From an uncultured Oscillospiraceae bacterium (lineage in GTDB: Bacteria; Bacillota; Clostridia; Oscillospirales; Ruminococcaceae), in NCBI GenBank assembly GCA_934466455.1, contig CAKSLF010000026.1, positions 1-16,800 of the forward strand: 16,800 nt of DNA. Direction: 5' to 3'. Of the stretch, positions 1 through 6,508 are shown piece after piece. Each line of letters opens with the position of its first letter. The stretch's first letter is position 1. Both the position numbers and the translations under genes were made by a program. Below the pieces are notes generated by a model. It was not told the origin of the DNA, made no database searches, and worked only from the letters and a program-made list of their open reading frames with translations.

Positions 1-5
1 TTTTT

Positions 6-11
6 CCTCCC
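6..11 (-). promoter_or_regulatory. Ribosome binding site of a gene starting just outside the left edge
   Basis: The minus strand reads AAAGGGAGGAAAAA up to the window edge, a strong Shine-Dalgarno match about five bases from the end. A start codon is therefore expected within the next few bases to the left. No coding sequence of that gene is visible. The AT-rich, gene-free stretch up to about base 245 would be its leader and promoter region. Confidence 0.45.
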
Positions 12-44
12 TTTTTTTACTTCCTTACCTCGCTCCCGTGTGTT

Positions 45-75
45 TTGTGGAATCTTCTCAACTTCTTGTGGAAAA
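45..75 (-). promoter_or_regulatory. Two DnaA-box-like sites, 21 bases apart
   Basis: The minus strand has TTTTCCACA (67-75), one mismatch from the DnaA consensus TTATCCACA, and GATTCCACA (46-54), two mismatches. They have the same orientation and are spaced 21 bases, about two helical turns. They lie in the presumed leader of the gene that starts left of the window. Two imperfect boxes are too few to call an origin; DnaA-dependent control of the downstream gene is possible. An inverted repeat, CAAGGG (84-89) and CCCTTG (101-106), lies next to them. Confidence 0.25.
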
Positions 76-245
76 CTCACCTGCAAGGGGCTGTATACGA
101 CCCTTGACTTAGGCAATTCGCCATTACTGCATATTTGCGCCGCTTTTTAGACACAATGCACAAAGACGGGCGGACTTTTTTGTTAAAAAGGGCTGTATGG
201 GGCTTTTTTCGGCAAAGCCGCCCGCCTTTTTTCGGAAAATGCGGC

Positions 246-273
246 AAACAAAAAAGTCGGGCTTTTGCCCGAC
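246..273 (-). terminator. Rho-independent terminator of the recA-recX-rimO-pgsA operon
   Basis: A perfect 7-bp stem GTCGGGC/GCCCGAC (256-262 with 267-273) with a 4-base loop is followed, on the minus strand, by a T-rich run (complement of 248-255). It lies 14 bases beyond the pgsA stop codon. Confidence 0.88.
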
Positions 274-287
274 CTTCGTATAATACT

Positions 288-839
288 TTATTTTGTTTCT
301 TTGAAAATACCTATATTTTTTACGCAGTAGTTCACGGCGGAAATAACCGTGAGCACCGTCATTATCCATACAAAAACCGTGGAAGCGGTTTTGAGCACGG
401 GGGCAAAAGCCGTCTGCTCAAGGGATTTCCAAAGCAAAATCACGATTATGCCTATATCCTGCGAGGCGGTTTTCAGCTTGCCCCAAATGTCTGCGGCGAT
501 TACTTTTCCCTCTGTCACGGCAAGCATTCGCAAGCCGGTTACAAGAAATTCCCTTGCAAGGATTATGATTACGACCGCAGGATGGACGATTTTTGCATAG
601 GCAAAGCAAACCAGGGCAGCCATGACCATAAGCTTATCCGCCAAAGGGTCCATAAGCTTGCCGAAATTTGTAACCATATTATATTTTCGTGCAATCATGC
701 CGTCCAGCATATCGGTAAGACCGGCGGCGGCGAAGAGCACCAAAGCCACCCAGTCGCTGACCGGCTCCGCCAAAAACGCCGCAACAAAAAGCGGCACCAT
801 AATGACCCTTACAATGGTCAGTCTGTTCGGAATGTTCAA
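288..839 (-). CDS. pgsA: CDP-diacylglycerol--glycerol-3-phosphate 3-phosphatidyltransferase
   Basis: This membrane enzyme makes phosphatidylglycerophosphate from CDP-diacylglycerol and glycerol-3-phosphate, the committed step to phosphatidylglycerol and cardiolipin. The protein has 183 residues, usual for the family. The full CDP-alcohol phosphatidyltransferase signature D-x2-D-G-x2-A-R-x8-G-x3-D-x3-D is present at D43, D46, G47, A50, R51, G60, D64 and D68. Several hydrophobic segments follow, as expected for an integral membrane protein. The start is a TTG codon (837-839) placed just after GGAGGTG. It is the last gene of the recA operon, 25 bases after rimO, and is followed at once by a terminator. 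The rimO-pgsA pairing is common in Clostridia. Confidence 0.95.
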   Translation of the reverse strand: MNIPNRLTIVRVIMVPLFVAAFLAEPVSDWVALVLFAAAGLTDMLDGMIARKYNMVTNFGKLMDPLADKLMVMAALVCFAYAKIVHPAVVIIILAREFLVTGLRMLAVTEGKVIAADIWGKLKTASQDIGIIVILLWKSLEQTAFAPVLKTASTVFVWIMTVLTVISAVNYCVKNIGIFKETK

Positions 840-864
840 ATTACACCTCCAAAAGTGGGCTGCG

Positions 865-2220
865 TTAATCCTCCGCTATTTCTCCGTAAAGGTCATAATC
901 GGCGGATTTTTCTATTTTGACATTGACAAAGTCGCCTATGCGGTGGTTTGCGGGGCTTTTGAAATATACAAGCCCGTCGATTTCCGGCGCATCCTTATCG
1001 GAACGACCCACATAGCACTTATGCTTTTTATTATAGCCCTCTACGACGACCTCTAACACTGAGCCGATTTTTTTGCGGAGAAGAGCAGCGGAAACACCCG
1101 TTTGTATCTCCATAATAACCTCGGCTCTGCGCTGCTTTGTTTCCTCATCAAGTTGGTTAGGCATATCATAGGCGGGGGTGTTTTCCTCCCTTGAATATGC
1201 AAAGCAGCCGAGGCGGTCAAATTTTGCGGCACGGACAAATTTGCAGAGGGATTCGAAATCCCGGTCGCTTTCTCCGGGGAAACCGACAAGCATTGTTGTG
1301 CGCAGGCAAATTCCCGGCACTCTTTCCCTCAGGTGATGCACAAACTCAAGCAGCTCCGCCGGGGTGTAGGGATGGCGGCGCATGGTGCGCAGAACCTTTC
1401 GGCTGCAATGCTGGAGAGGAATGTCGATATACTTCACCATTTTTTCTTCCTCGGCGAACACATCAAGCAGCTCCTCGCTGACTCTCTCAGGATAAGCATA
1501 GAGCAGGCGGACCCACTTTACCCCTTCAATATTGCAGATTGCACGGAGAAGCTCCGGCAGCATACGCTTTCCATATATATCTGCGCCGTAGCGGGTTGTG
1601 TCCTGTGCAATTACGATGAGCTCTTTTACCCCTTTTTCGGCAAGCTCCTTACATTCCTCAAGGATTTTATCCATCGGGCGGCTGCGGTATCTGCCTCTTA
1701 TAAGGGGGATTGCGCAATATGCGCAGCGGTTGTCACAGCCGTCCGCAATGCGGATATAGGCATAGTGAGGGTCGTTTACCAAAATGCGGTCGCCCTCCAT
1801 AACAAGGTTTTCCGGCGCATAGAAGCAGGCTATTTTTTTGCCGGCAAGGGCGTTTTTTATCGAGGCGGCAATATCGTCGTTTGCGCCGATTCCGAGGATT
1901 ACATCAGCCTCCGGAATAAGCTCGGCAACCTCGTCCCGGTACCGTTCCGCAAGGCAGCCGGTGACCACCACGAGCTTTATTTTTCCCTGCTCTTTAAGGC
2001 GGCAGCATTCCAGGATATTTTCGATGGATTCTTTCTTTGCGCTTTCGATAAAGCCGCAGGTATTTACGATTATTACATCGCAGTTATCCTGGTCGTCGCT
2101 TATAACAAAGCCCGCACGGGCAAGAGAGCCGAGCATAAGCTCCGCATCTACCTGGTTTTTGTTGCAGCCCAAAGATATCATGCCAACCTTAATTGCGTCA
2201 TTCGCTTCCATTGGTTTCAT
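865..2220 (-). CDS. rimO: Ribosomal protein S12 methylthiotransferase RimO
   Basis: A radical-SAM methylthiotransferase that modifies the conserved aspartate of ribosomal protein S12 (Asp88 in E. coli). The N-terminal UPF0004 domain carries the three cluster cysteines C19, C55 and C89. The radical-SAM motif CxxxCxxC is GCDNRCAYC (C162, C166, C169). The C-terminal part, about residues 380-451, looks like a TRAM domain. Its 451 residues fit RimO. MiaB is the main alternative, but the sequence pattern and the pgsA neighbour favour RimO. The ATG at 2220 lies inside recX (23-base overlap) with only a weak GGAAG upstream. An in-frame ATG nine bases later (2211) is an alternative start. Translational coupling to recX is likely. 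Confidence 0.93.
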   Translation of the reverse strand: MKPMEANDAIKVGMISLGCNKNQVDAELMLGSLARAGFVISDDQDNCDVIIVNTCGFIESAKKESIENILECCRLKEQGKIKLVVVTGCLAERYRDEVAELIPEADVILGIGANDDIAASIKNALAGKKIACFYAPENLVMEGDRILVNDPHYAYIRIADGCDNRCAYCAIPLIRGRYRSRPMDKILEECKELAEKGVKELIVIAQDTTRYGADIYGKRMLPELLRAICNIEGVKWVRLLYAYPERVSEELLDVFAEEEKMVKYIDIPLQHCSRKVLRTMRRHPYTPAELLEFVHHLRERVPGICLRTTMLVGFPGESDRDFESLCKFVRAAKFDRLGCFAYSREENTPAYDMPNQLDEETKQRRAEVIMEIQTGVSAALLRKKIGSVLEVVVEGYNKKHKCYVGRSDKDAPEIDGLVYFKSPANHRIGDFVNVKIEKSADYDLYGEIAED

Positions 2221-2710
2221 CTTCCGTTTCTTCTTTTATTTCATAAAGGGTATTTTTTATCATATCATATCCGTAGCCAAGGCGAAAGAGGGAATTTATT
2301 GTTTTTGCAATATTTTTTTCGTCATACAGCGAATTTTTGTATTTTCGCTCTATTAAACGGCGAAGACGCTCCTCCGGAGAGAGGGTTTCCTCTTCCGCAC
2401 GGAGCATTGCCTCCTCGATAACCTCGGGGGAAATTCCCCGGCGTGAAAGCTCTTGCTTTATCCTTATCGGTCCGAAAAACCGCAAAGCCGCAAGGTCATG
2501 GGCACAGGCATAGGCATATTCTCCGTCATCGATAAGCCCCGCTTCCTCAAAAAGGTCAAGAACCTCCTCCGCCGTTGCCGAATCCGTAAACCGCCGAAGC
2601 TTTTGAAAAAGCTCCATACGGGAATGAGCCCTGAACTCAAGCAAATTCAGGGCTTTTTCTTTTGCCTCCTCAAAGGTCATCTTTGCCTTGGGACGCTTAT
2701 TCATTTTCAT
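2198..2710 (-). CDS. recX: Regulatory protein RecX
   Basis: RecX binds RecA filaments and modulates their assembly and activity. The protein has 170 residues, basic at the N-terminus and highly helical, with the RecX-type helical repeats. A typical segment is around residues 80-95 (RFFGPIRIKQELSRRGI), which matches the conserved 'G..rI..eL..kGI' pattern. The ATG overlaps the recA stop codon in an ATGA arrangement (2707-2710), so it is translationally coupled to recA. Its acidic C-terminus overlaps the start of rimO by 23 bases. Placement directly after recA supports the call. Confidence 0.92.
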   Translation of the reverse strand: MKMNKRPKAKMTFEEAKEKALNLLEFRAHSRMELFQKLRRFTDSATAEEVLDLFEEAGLIDDGEYAYACAHDLAALRFFGPIRIKQELSRRGISPEVIEEAMLRAEEETLSPEERLRRLIERKYKNSLYDEKNIAKTINSLFRLGYGYDMIKNTLYEIKEETEDETNGSE

Positions 2711-3813
2711 TCGTCGTCCTCGCCGTCGGCGGAAACATCAATCCCGGTGGGGGCTACATTAAGCACCTTTGTCTTTTTTGCGCCGGTTTTGCTAAGCTCT
2801 GCGACCTTATCGAGATTTTGGCGGATAAGCCCGTCAAGCTCTTCAAGAAGGGCGGGGTTTTTGGAGATAAGCTCCTTGACATTATCCCTGCCCTGACCGA
2901 GGCGTTCGCCTTTATAAGAGAACCATGCACCGGATTTTTCGACAAAGTCGAGCTTTACCGCAAGGTCGAGAATCTCGCCTACACGGCTTATGCCCTGACC
3001 GTACATAATATCAAATTCCGCTTCCTTAAAGGGCGGTGCGACCTTATTTTTAACAACCTTTACCTTTGTATGGTTGCCTATTATCTCGCCGCCGGATTTA
3101 AGCTGCTCCTGCTTTCTGACATCAAGACGCACGGAGGAATAGAATTTAAGAGCACGGCCGCCGGGGGTTACCTCCGGGCTTCCGTACATAACGCCGACTT
3201 TTTCCCTAAGCTGGTTTATAAATACGGCAACGCAGTTTGTCTTGCTTATTGCACCGGTAAGCTTGCGCAGTGCCTGGGACATTAGCCTTGCCTGAAGACC
3301 CACATGGGCATCGCCCATAAGTCCCTCTATCTCCGCCTTTGGCACCATTGCGGCAACGGAGTCCACAACGATTACATCTATTGCGCCGGAACGAACAAGT
3401 GCCTCGGTAATTTCAAGAGCCTGCTCGCCGGTATCCGGCTGGGAAACAAGGAGGCTGTCTATATCAACGCCGAGGGCCTTTGCATAAACAGGGTCGAGGG
3501 CGTGCTCAACATCTATAAAAGCAGCCTCGCCGCCCGCTTTTTGCGCAGAGGCGATTATATGCAGGGCAACGGTTGTTTTACCGGAGCTTTCCGGTCCGAA
3601 AATCTCGACGATTCTTCCTCTTGGAACGCCGCCTATTCCAAGGGCGCAATCCAAAGTTATGGAGCCGGTTGAGATGGATTCCACATTAAGTGCGGGAGCC
3701 TGTCCAAGCTTCATGACCGTACCTTTTCCGTACTGTTTTTCAAGCTGTTTTATTGCGGTATCAAGAGCGTCTTTTTTGCTGCTTTCTGCTTTTGCATCTG
3801 TTTTATCTGCCAT
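2707..3813 (-). CDS. recA: Recombinase RecA
   Basis: The central homologous-recombination ATPase and SOS co-protease. The protein has 368 residues. Walker A is GPESSGKTT at residues 73-81. The Walker B region VIVVDSVAAM, the L1 region (EIEGLMGDAHVGLQARLMSQ) and the L2 region after FINQLREKVGVMYG are all present. The C-terminal tail is acidic (GEDDE), as is usual. The start is the ATG at 3813, preceded by AAAGGAGGAAAACC. An in-frame ATG at 3858 would add 15 residues but has no ribosome binding site and lies inside a leader hairpin. It is the first gene of the recA-recX-rimO-pgsA operon. A sigma-A-type promoter and a LexA box lie upstream, so SOS control is expected. Confidence 0.98.
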   Translation of the reverse strand: MADKTDAKAESSKKDALDTAIKQLEKQYGKGTVMKLGQAPALNVESISTGSITLDCALGIGGVPRGRIVEIFGPESSGKTTVALHIIASAQKAGGEAAFIDVEHALDPVYAKALGVDIDSLLVSQPDTGEQALEITEALVRSGAIDVIVVDSVAAMVPKAEIEGLMGDAHVGLQARLMSQALRKLTGAISKTNCVAVFINQLREKVGVMYGSPEVTPGGRALKFYSSVRLDVRKQEQLKSGGEIIGNHTKVKVVKNKVAPPFKEAEFDIMYGQGISRVGEILDLAVKLDFVEKSGAWFSYKGERLGQGRDNVKELISKNPALLEELDGLIRQNLDKVAELSKTGAKKTKVLNVAPTGIDVSADGEDDE

Positions 3814-3830
3814 TGGTTTTCCTCCTTTAA

Positions 3831-3856
3831 TCAAAAAGGCAGCCGCCGCAGGCGGC
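3831..3856 (-). promoter_or_regulatory. Terminator-like hairpin in the recA leader
   Basis: In the roughly 55-base recA leader, the minus strand has a perfect 6-bp stem GCCGCC-TGC-GGCGGC (3842-3856), then TGCC and a run of five T. It lies between the predicted transcription start and the Shine-Dalgarno sequence. It could stabilise the 5' end of the mRNA or act as a weak attenuator. Four bases separate stem and T-run, so it is not a textbook terminator. Confidence 0.4.
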
Positions 3857-3875
3857 ATTCTTTATATCCGTATAT

Positions 3876-3904
3876 AGTATAATATAGTTTGAAAATAAAA
3901 TCAA
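3876..3904 (-). promoter_or_regulatory. recA promoter
   Basis: On the minus strand, -35 TTGATT (3899-3904) and -10 TATACT (3876-3881) are separated by exactly 17 bases. The expected transcription start is near 3869, giving a leader of about 55 bases before the recA ATG. Confidence 0.8.
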
Positions 3905-3923
3905 CCGTTTTTGAGAAAAAATT

Positions 3924-3937
3924 CGAACAAATGTTCA
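3924..3937. promoter_or_regulatory. LexA (Cheo/DinR) SOS box
   Basis: CGAACAAATGTTCA matches the Gram-positive LexA operator CGAACRNRYGTTYC at every position but the last. It lies about 20 bases upstream of the recA -35 element and about 80 bases upstream of the divergent small ORF, so it could serve both directions. Confidence 0.8.
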
Positions 3938-3964
3938 TAATTTTTTCAAACACAGATTTTGCCT

Positions 3965-3993
3965 TTAATTTTGCGGCGGTTTTTGCGGATAAT
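3965..3993 (+). promoter_or_regulatory. Possible promoter of the 48-residue ORF
   Basis: GATAAT (3988-3993) is a good -10 match. Seventeen bases upstream lies TTAATT (3965-3970), a weak -35. The predicted start would fall near 4000, directly before the GAGGAGG ribosome binding site, giving a very short leader. Confidence 0.3.
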
Positions 3994-4015
3994 AATTGCG
4001 AGGAGGTGTTTTTTT

Positions 4016-4162
4016 ATGAGCGAAAAAAAGTTTGCGGTTCTTGACCGCAAAAACCTTGACCGGCTTAACGATATGCAGCACGAAATCACCGACGAAAGCG
4101 GCAAAGGCGTAATCCTCGTCGCATTTAACAAGGACTGCGGCGGAAGCTGCGGCTGCCACTGA
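4016..4162 (+). CDS. Small protein with Cys-rich C-terminal tail, divergent from recA
   Basis: I do not recognise this 48-residue protein. It has a very strong ribosome binding site (GAGGAGGTG, 4000-4008) eight bases before the ATG, and a strong terminator after its stop, so it is probably real. The first 30 residues are charged and probably helical. Residues 31-37 (GVILVAF) are hydrophobic and look like a beta-strand. The protein ends DCGGSCGCH, with C41, C45, C47 and the terminal H48 as possible metal or cluster ligands, or as a site of modification. There is no signal peptide or membrane segment. It is the only plus-strand gene here and shares its upstream region, with a LexA box, with recA. 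SOS induction is therefore plausible. A role as metal-binding accessory, regulator or modified peptide is speculation. Confidence 0.72.
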   Translation: MSEKKFAVLDRKNLDRLNDMQHEITDESGKGVILVAFNKDCGGSCGCH

Positions 4163-4172
4163 GCTTTTTACG

Positions 4173-4270
4173 AAGAAAGCCCGCCCGCTTTGGAAAAAAG
4201 CGGGCGGGCTTTTGCTTGTTTACGGCTTACAGAGATAGTCGGAAACCTTTATTTCAACGGCGTTGCCGTC
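4173..4270 (-). repeat. Direct repeat block, copy 1 (terminator and 3' coding end only)
   Basis: These 98 bases are identical to 5385-5482. They cover the terminator and the last 16 codons plus stop of the cassette 1 gene, and form the left end of the tandem array. Confidence 0.93.
4176..4212. terminator. Bidirectional terminator between the small ORF and lipoprotein 1
   Basis: A perfect 15-bp stem (4176-4190 with 4198-4212) with a 7-base loop has T-rich flanks on both strands. It follows the plus-strand 48-residue ORF by 13 bases and the minus-strand lipoprotein gene by 7 bases. The same sequence recurs at 5388-5424 and 6509-6545. Confidence 0.9.
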
Positions 4271-5242
4271 TTCGTCCGTGGCGGAGAGAATATCGGAGGG
4301 GGAGGTTACGCCCGAAAAATCAGGGTCAATTTGGGGAAAGCATGGACTTAATTCTTTGCCGTTTTTATCTATAAAACGCCAGCCGGTTTTAAGAATTTCG
4401 CCGCTTTTATCCCGAAGAATATGCCCCCAGCTATCGCTGTAACCGGAATATCCCGCAATGCCGACATATGTTCCGTCATCAAAAACATAGAACCATATTG
4501 TAGTATAAGCAGCAATAATATTTTTATCTTTGTCCATCAAAAGAGAGTATCCTTCATCGGGATCTCCCGCATCAACAGTATTTATATCTCCTATAAACCT
4601 GTCCCCAAAAGGAATCCTTATCACATGAGCAAAAATAGGGTCAAAAATCACATTTCCGTCTTTGTCCGAAAGACCAAAACCATATATGCGTGCGTCATAC
4701 CAATATTTAGTCAGCTCGTAGTAAGGATAATCGGGGTACTCAATTCTTCCGCCTGTGTCGGCTACGCCGGCTTTTCCAAAATATGTACATTCAAACTTGC
4801 CGTCAATAAATTCATACTCATAAAAGTCGCCTTTATAGCAGCCGAATATACCCGCAGCCGGAGGGTCATTATAGGAAGCTTCCTTTGGGTAAAATCCTAA
4901 ATCATAAAACGGTTGGTCTATAAGGATATTTCCGTCTTTATCTATTACCCAATATTTTGTTGCAGGAACCTCTGCTATTGTGTTTAGCGTTCCGGATCCG
5001 TTATTAACCATTATAAGCCGGGTTTCATCCGTTTCAACCGCTTTTTGATAAATATCAATGCCCGAAACGGTTCCCAGATAGGTGTTGTCAAATTCGCTTT
5101 CGTCCGAAGAAGCTTCGCTGCTTTCGGAAATGCCGCTTGACGGTTGGGGAGGGCTTTCGCTTTCGGAGGGGTTGTTCTTCCGTGCCTCCGAGCAAGAGCA
5201 AAGCAGCAACAACGCAAGCAACAGCGGTAATATTTTCTTCAC
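4220..5242 (-). CDS. Lipoprotein with WG-repeat-like segments (cassette 1)
   Basis: A 340-residue predicted surface lipoprotein of unknown function. The signal peptide MKKILPLLLALLLLCSC ends in lipobox L14-C15-S16-C17. A Ser/Glu/Pro-rich linker follows (about 18-40). The body contains short WG-like units, such as YGFGLSDKDGNVIFDPIF, WVIDKDGNILIDQPFYD and GWRFIDKNGKELSP, typical of WG/KWG-repeat proteins. Where an open frame begins upstream with TTG (5261-5263), that codon precedes the ribosome binding site. The GTG at 5240-5242, eight bases after GGAGG, is the sensible start. It has its own promoter and terminator. The protein is related to cassette 3 along its length; the N-terminus and the last 30 residues are nearly identical, the middle diverged. 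Confidence 0.85.
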   Translation of the reverse strand: MKKILPLLLALLLLCSCSEARKNNPSESESPPQPSSGISESSEASSDESEFDNTYLGTVSGIDIYQKAVETDETRLIMVNNGSGTLNTIAEVPATKYWVIDKDGNILIDQPFYDLGFYPKEASYNDPPAAGIFGCYKGDFYEYEFIDGKFECTYFGKAGVADTGGRIEYPDYPYYELTKYWYDARIYGFGLSDKDGNVIFDPIFAHVIRIPFGDRFIGDINTVDAGDPDEGYSLLMDKDKNIIAAYTTIWFYVFDDGTYVGIAGYSGYSDSWGHILRDKSGEILKTGWRFIDKNGKELSPCFPQIDPDFSGVTSPSDILSATDEDGNAVEIKVSDYLCKP

Positions 5243-5280
5243 GGTTCTTTCCTCCCGTTCCAAAGCATATTTTCATTTAC

Positions 5281-5320
5281 ATTATACATTTGTTTTTATA
5301 CAACTTCCATTGGCAAATGT
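5281..5320 (-). promoter_or_regulatory. Promoter of lipoprotein cassette 1 with inverted repeat
   Basis: On the minus strand, -10 TATAAT (5281-5286) gives a leader of about 30 bases to the GTG start. A -35 at 17-base spacing is poor (TGGAAG, 5304-5309). A 7-bp inverted repeat, ACATTTG/CAAATGT (5286-5292 with 5314-5320), covers the -10 edge to the -35 region, like a repressor or activator site. The whole block is repeated at cassettes 2 and 3. Confidence 0.6.
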
Positions 5321-5387
5321 GACAAATTCTGCCTTGCGGTTTTGTGCAATGCGCCCGTTTTATTCCTGTTGGTTTTATTTGAGAAAG

Positions 5388-5424
5388 AAAGCCCGCCCGC
5401 TTTGGAAAAAAGCGGGCGGGCTTT
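5388..5424 (-). terminator. Terminator of lipoprotein cassette 2
   Basis: An exact copy of the 15-bp stem hairpin at 4176-4212, with T-rich flanks. It lies downstream of the cassette 2 gene and of the relic, and upstream of the cassette 1 promoter. Confidence 0.88.
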
Positions 5425-5431
5425 TGCTTGT

Positions 5432-5482
5432 TTACGGCTTACAGAGATAGTCGGAAACCTTTATTTCAACGGCGTTGCCGTC
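5432..5482 (-). pseudogene. 3' relic of a WG-type lipoprotein gene behind cassette 2
   Basis: On the minus strand these bases read DGNAVEIKVSDYLCKP and a stop, exactly the C-terminus of lipoproteins 1 and 3. Here they follow the cassette 2 stop codon, and a TAG lies in frame just before the first GAC codon. The fragment is 51 bases, has no start and is not translated with any visible gene. It shows that the cassette 2 body replaced that of a WG-type gene. Confidence 0.88.
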
Positions 5483-5500
5483 CTAAGCGTCATCCGTTGT

Positions 5501-6364
5501 TCACGGTGTTACGGTATATTCGGTTTGACCGAAGCTTTCCACAAAAACATATTCATTGTTTCCGGCATATGAAATTATGCTATCAACAAGGTGAATTTCA
5601 AATGCTTCAAATCCGTTAAGCGACTCTGTAACAAGCGTGACCGCCCCATTTTCATCCGTATACCTCGGCTCATAATACGAAATTGAGCCAAACTGGGCAT
5701 TTGATTCTGAGAGCTTTTTTGCGGGAAGCCCGCCATAATATGCCGTGCCGATTGCCGGATAGGCTTCCTGCTCTTCTTCCTCGTGCCCGGTTATATAAAC
5801 TATATACCGGCTCAAATCAGTTCCGGAAGGCGCATTTACTGTTATGGTTATGCTGTCCTCTCTGCCTTTTGCGGAAATGTCCGGGGTTTCCGCAGCCCAA
5901 ACCGCCCTGTATATTTCTCCGTTTTTCAGACGGTCAAGCTCTACGGTTATATTTTGCGTGATTGCTCTGCCTTCTGCATCGCAATTTGCAAGAACAAGCT
6001 CAAGTTCGTTTTCCTCAAGGTAACCATACAGCGGAATCGGAAGCAGCCCGCCGGGCATGGAAACACCGCTACGCTTTCCTCCGCCTTCGGAAACATAATC
6101 GTTCCATTGCTCGCAGTTAAAGCAGGTTATATTCTTAACCGGATTTCCGCTTTCGTCAACTATGTACAAATATACATATTCCATTTTTGCGGGAGAAAGC
6201 TCGATGAAAGGTTCAAAGCTGCTTTTGTCAAAAGCCGCCGCCATGGGAAGCTCATTTTCCGAGAAGTAGCAATCGGCTGAGCTTGAAGAAGGCGGTGCCG
6301 TCTCCGGCGCACAGCCCATTAATACAGTGAAAAGCAAAAGCAACAGAATTACGGATTTTTTCAC
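5501..6364 (-). CDS. Lipoprotein of unknown function (cassette 2)
   Basis: A predicted lipoprotein of 287 residues. The signal peptide ends in lipobox L15-M16-G17-C18, followed by a Ser/Pro-rich linker. The body is beta-rich with no WG-like units. The segment from about residue 60 (VYLYIVDESGNPVKNITCF) and a later one (RYTDENGAVTLVTESLNGFE) resemble transthyretin- or Ig-like 'DxxGxP / DxxGxv' repeats found in surface and carboxypeptidase-regulatory-like domains. This is pattern likeness only. An upstream TTG frame (to 6397) overlaps the ribosome binding site, so the GTG at 6362-6364 after AGGAGG is preferred. The promoter, leader, start context and terminator match cassettes 1 and 3, although the protein does not. 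Confidence 0.82.
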   Translation of the reverse strand: MKKSVILLLLLFTVLMGCAPETAPPSSSSADCYFSENELPMAAAFDKSSFEPFIELSPAKMEYVYLYIVDESGNPVKNITCFNCEQWNDYVSEGGGKRSGVSMPGGLLPIPLYGYLEENELELVLANCDAEGRAITQNITVELDRLKNGEIYRAVWAAETPDISAKGREDSITITVNAPSGTDLSRYIVYITGHEEEEQEAYPAIGTAYYGGLPAKKLSESNAQFGSISYYEPRYTDENGAVTLVTESLNGFEAFEIHLVDSIISYAGNNEYVFVESFGQTEYTVTP

Positions 6365-6401
6365 GGTTCTTTCCTCCTGTTCCAAAGTATATTCCATCTA
6401 T

Positions 6402-6441
6402 ATTATACATTTGTTTTTATACAACTTCCATTGGCAAATGT
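6402..6441 (-). promoter_or_regulatory. Promoter of lipoprotein cassette 2 with inverted repeat
   Basis: The same TATAAT -10 (6402-6407) and 7-bp inverted repeat as at cassette 1, in an identical 163-base stretch. Only the leader between the -10 and the ribosome binding site differs by a few bases. Confidence 0.6.
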
Positions 6442-6508
6442 GACAAATTCTGCCTTGCGGTTTTGTGCAATGCGCCCGTTTTATTCCTGTTGGTTTTATT
6501 TGAGAAAG

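Larger units (their letters stand above)
5281..5482 (-). repeat. Direct repeat: promoter, terminator and 3'-coding block, copy 2
   Basis: Bases 5281-5443 are identical to 6402-6564 (163 bases, offset 1121), and similarity runs on to 5482/6603. Bases 5385-5482 are identical to 4173-4270 (98 bases, offset 1212). The block holds the cassette 1 promoter, the cassette 2 terminator and a relic of a WG-type gene end. It marks the junctions of a tandem duplication. Confidence 0.95.

Noticed and set aside
165..226. Inverted repeat GGGCGG...CCGCCC followed by TTTTTT on the plus strand
   Set aside because: The arms are 6 bp with a loop of more than 40 bases, and no plus-strand gene ends there. It is not convincing as a terminator.
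1333..2421. Long plus-strand open frame (362 codons) opposite rimO and recX
   Set aside because: It lies antisense to well-recognised genes, shows no family likeness and has no ribosome binding site. It is an effect of codon use in the minus-strand genes. The same holds for the long plus-strand frames at 135-920, 2662-3285, 9601-10521, 10989-11813, 13117-14130 and 15792-16505.
3946..4159. Minus-strand open frames opposite the 48-residue gene
   Set aside because: They lack ribosome binding sites and run through the recA upstream region with its LexA box. The plus-strand frame has the strong signals.
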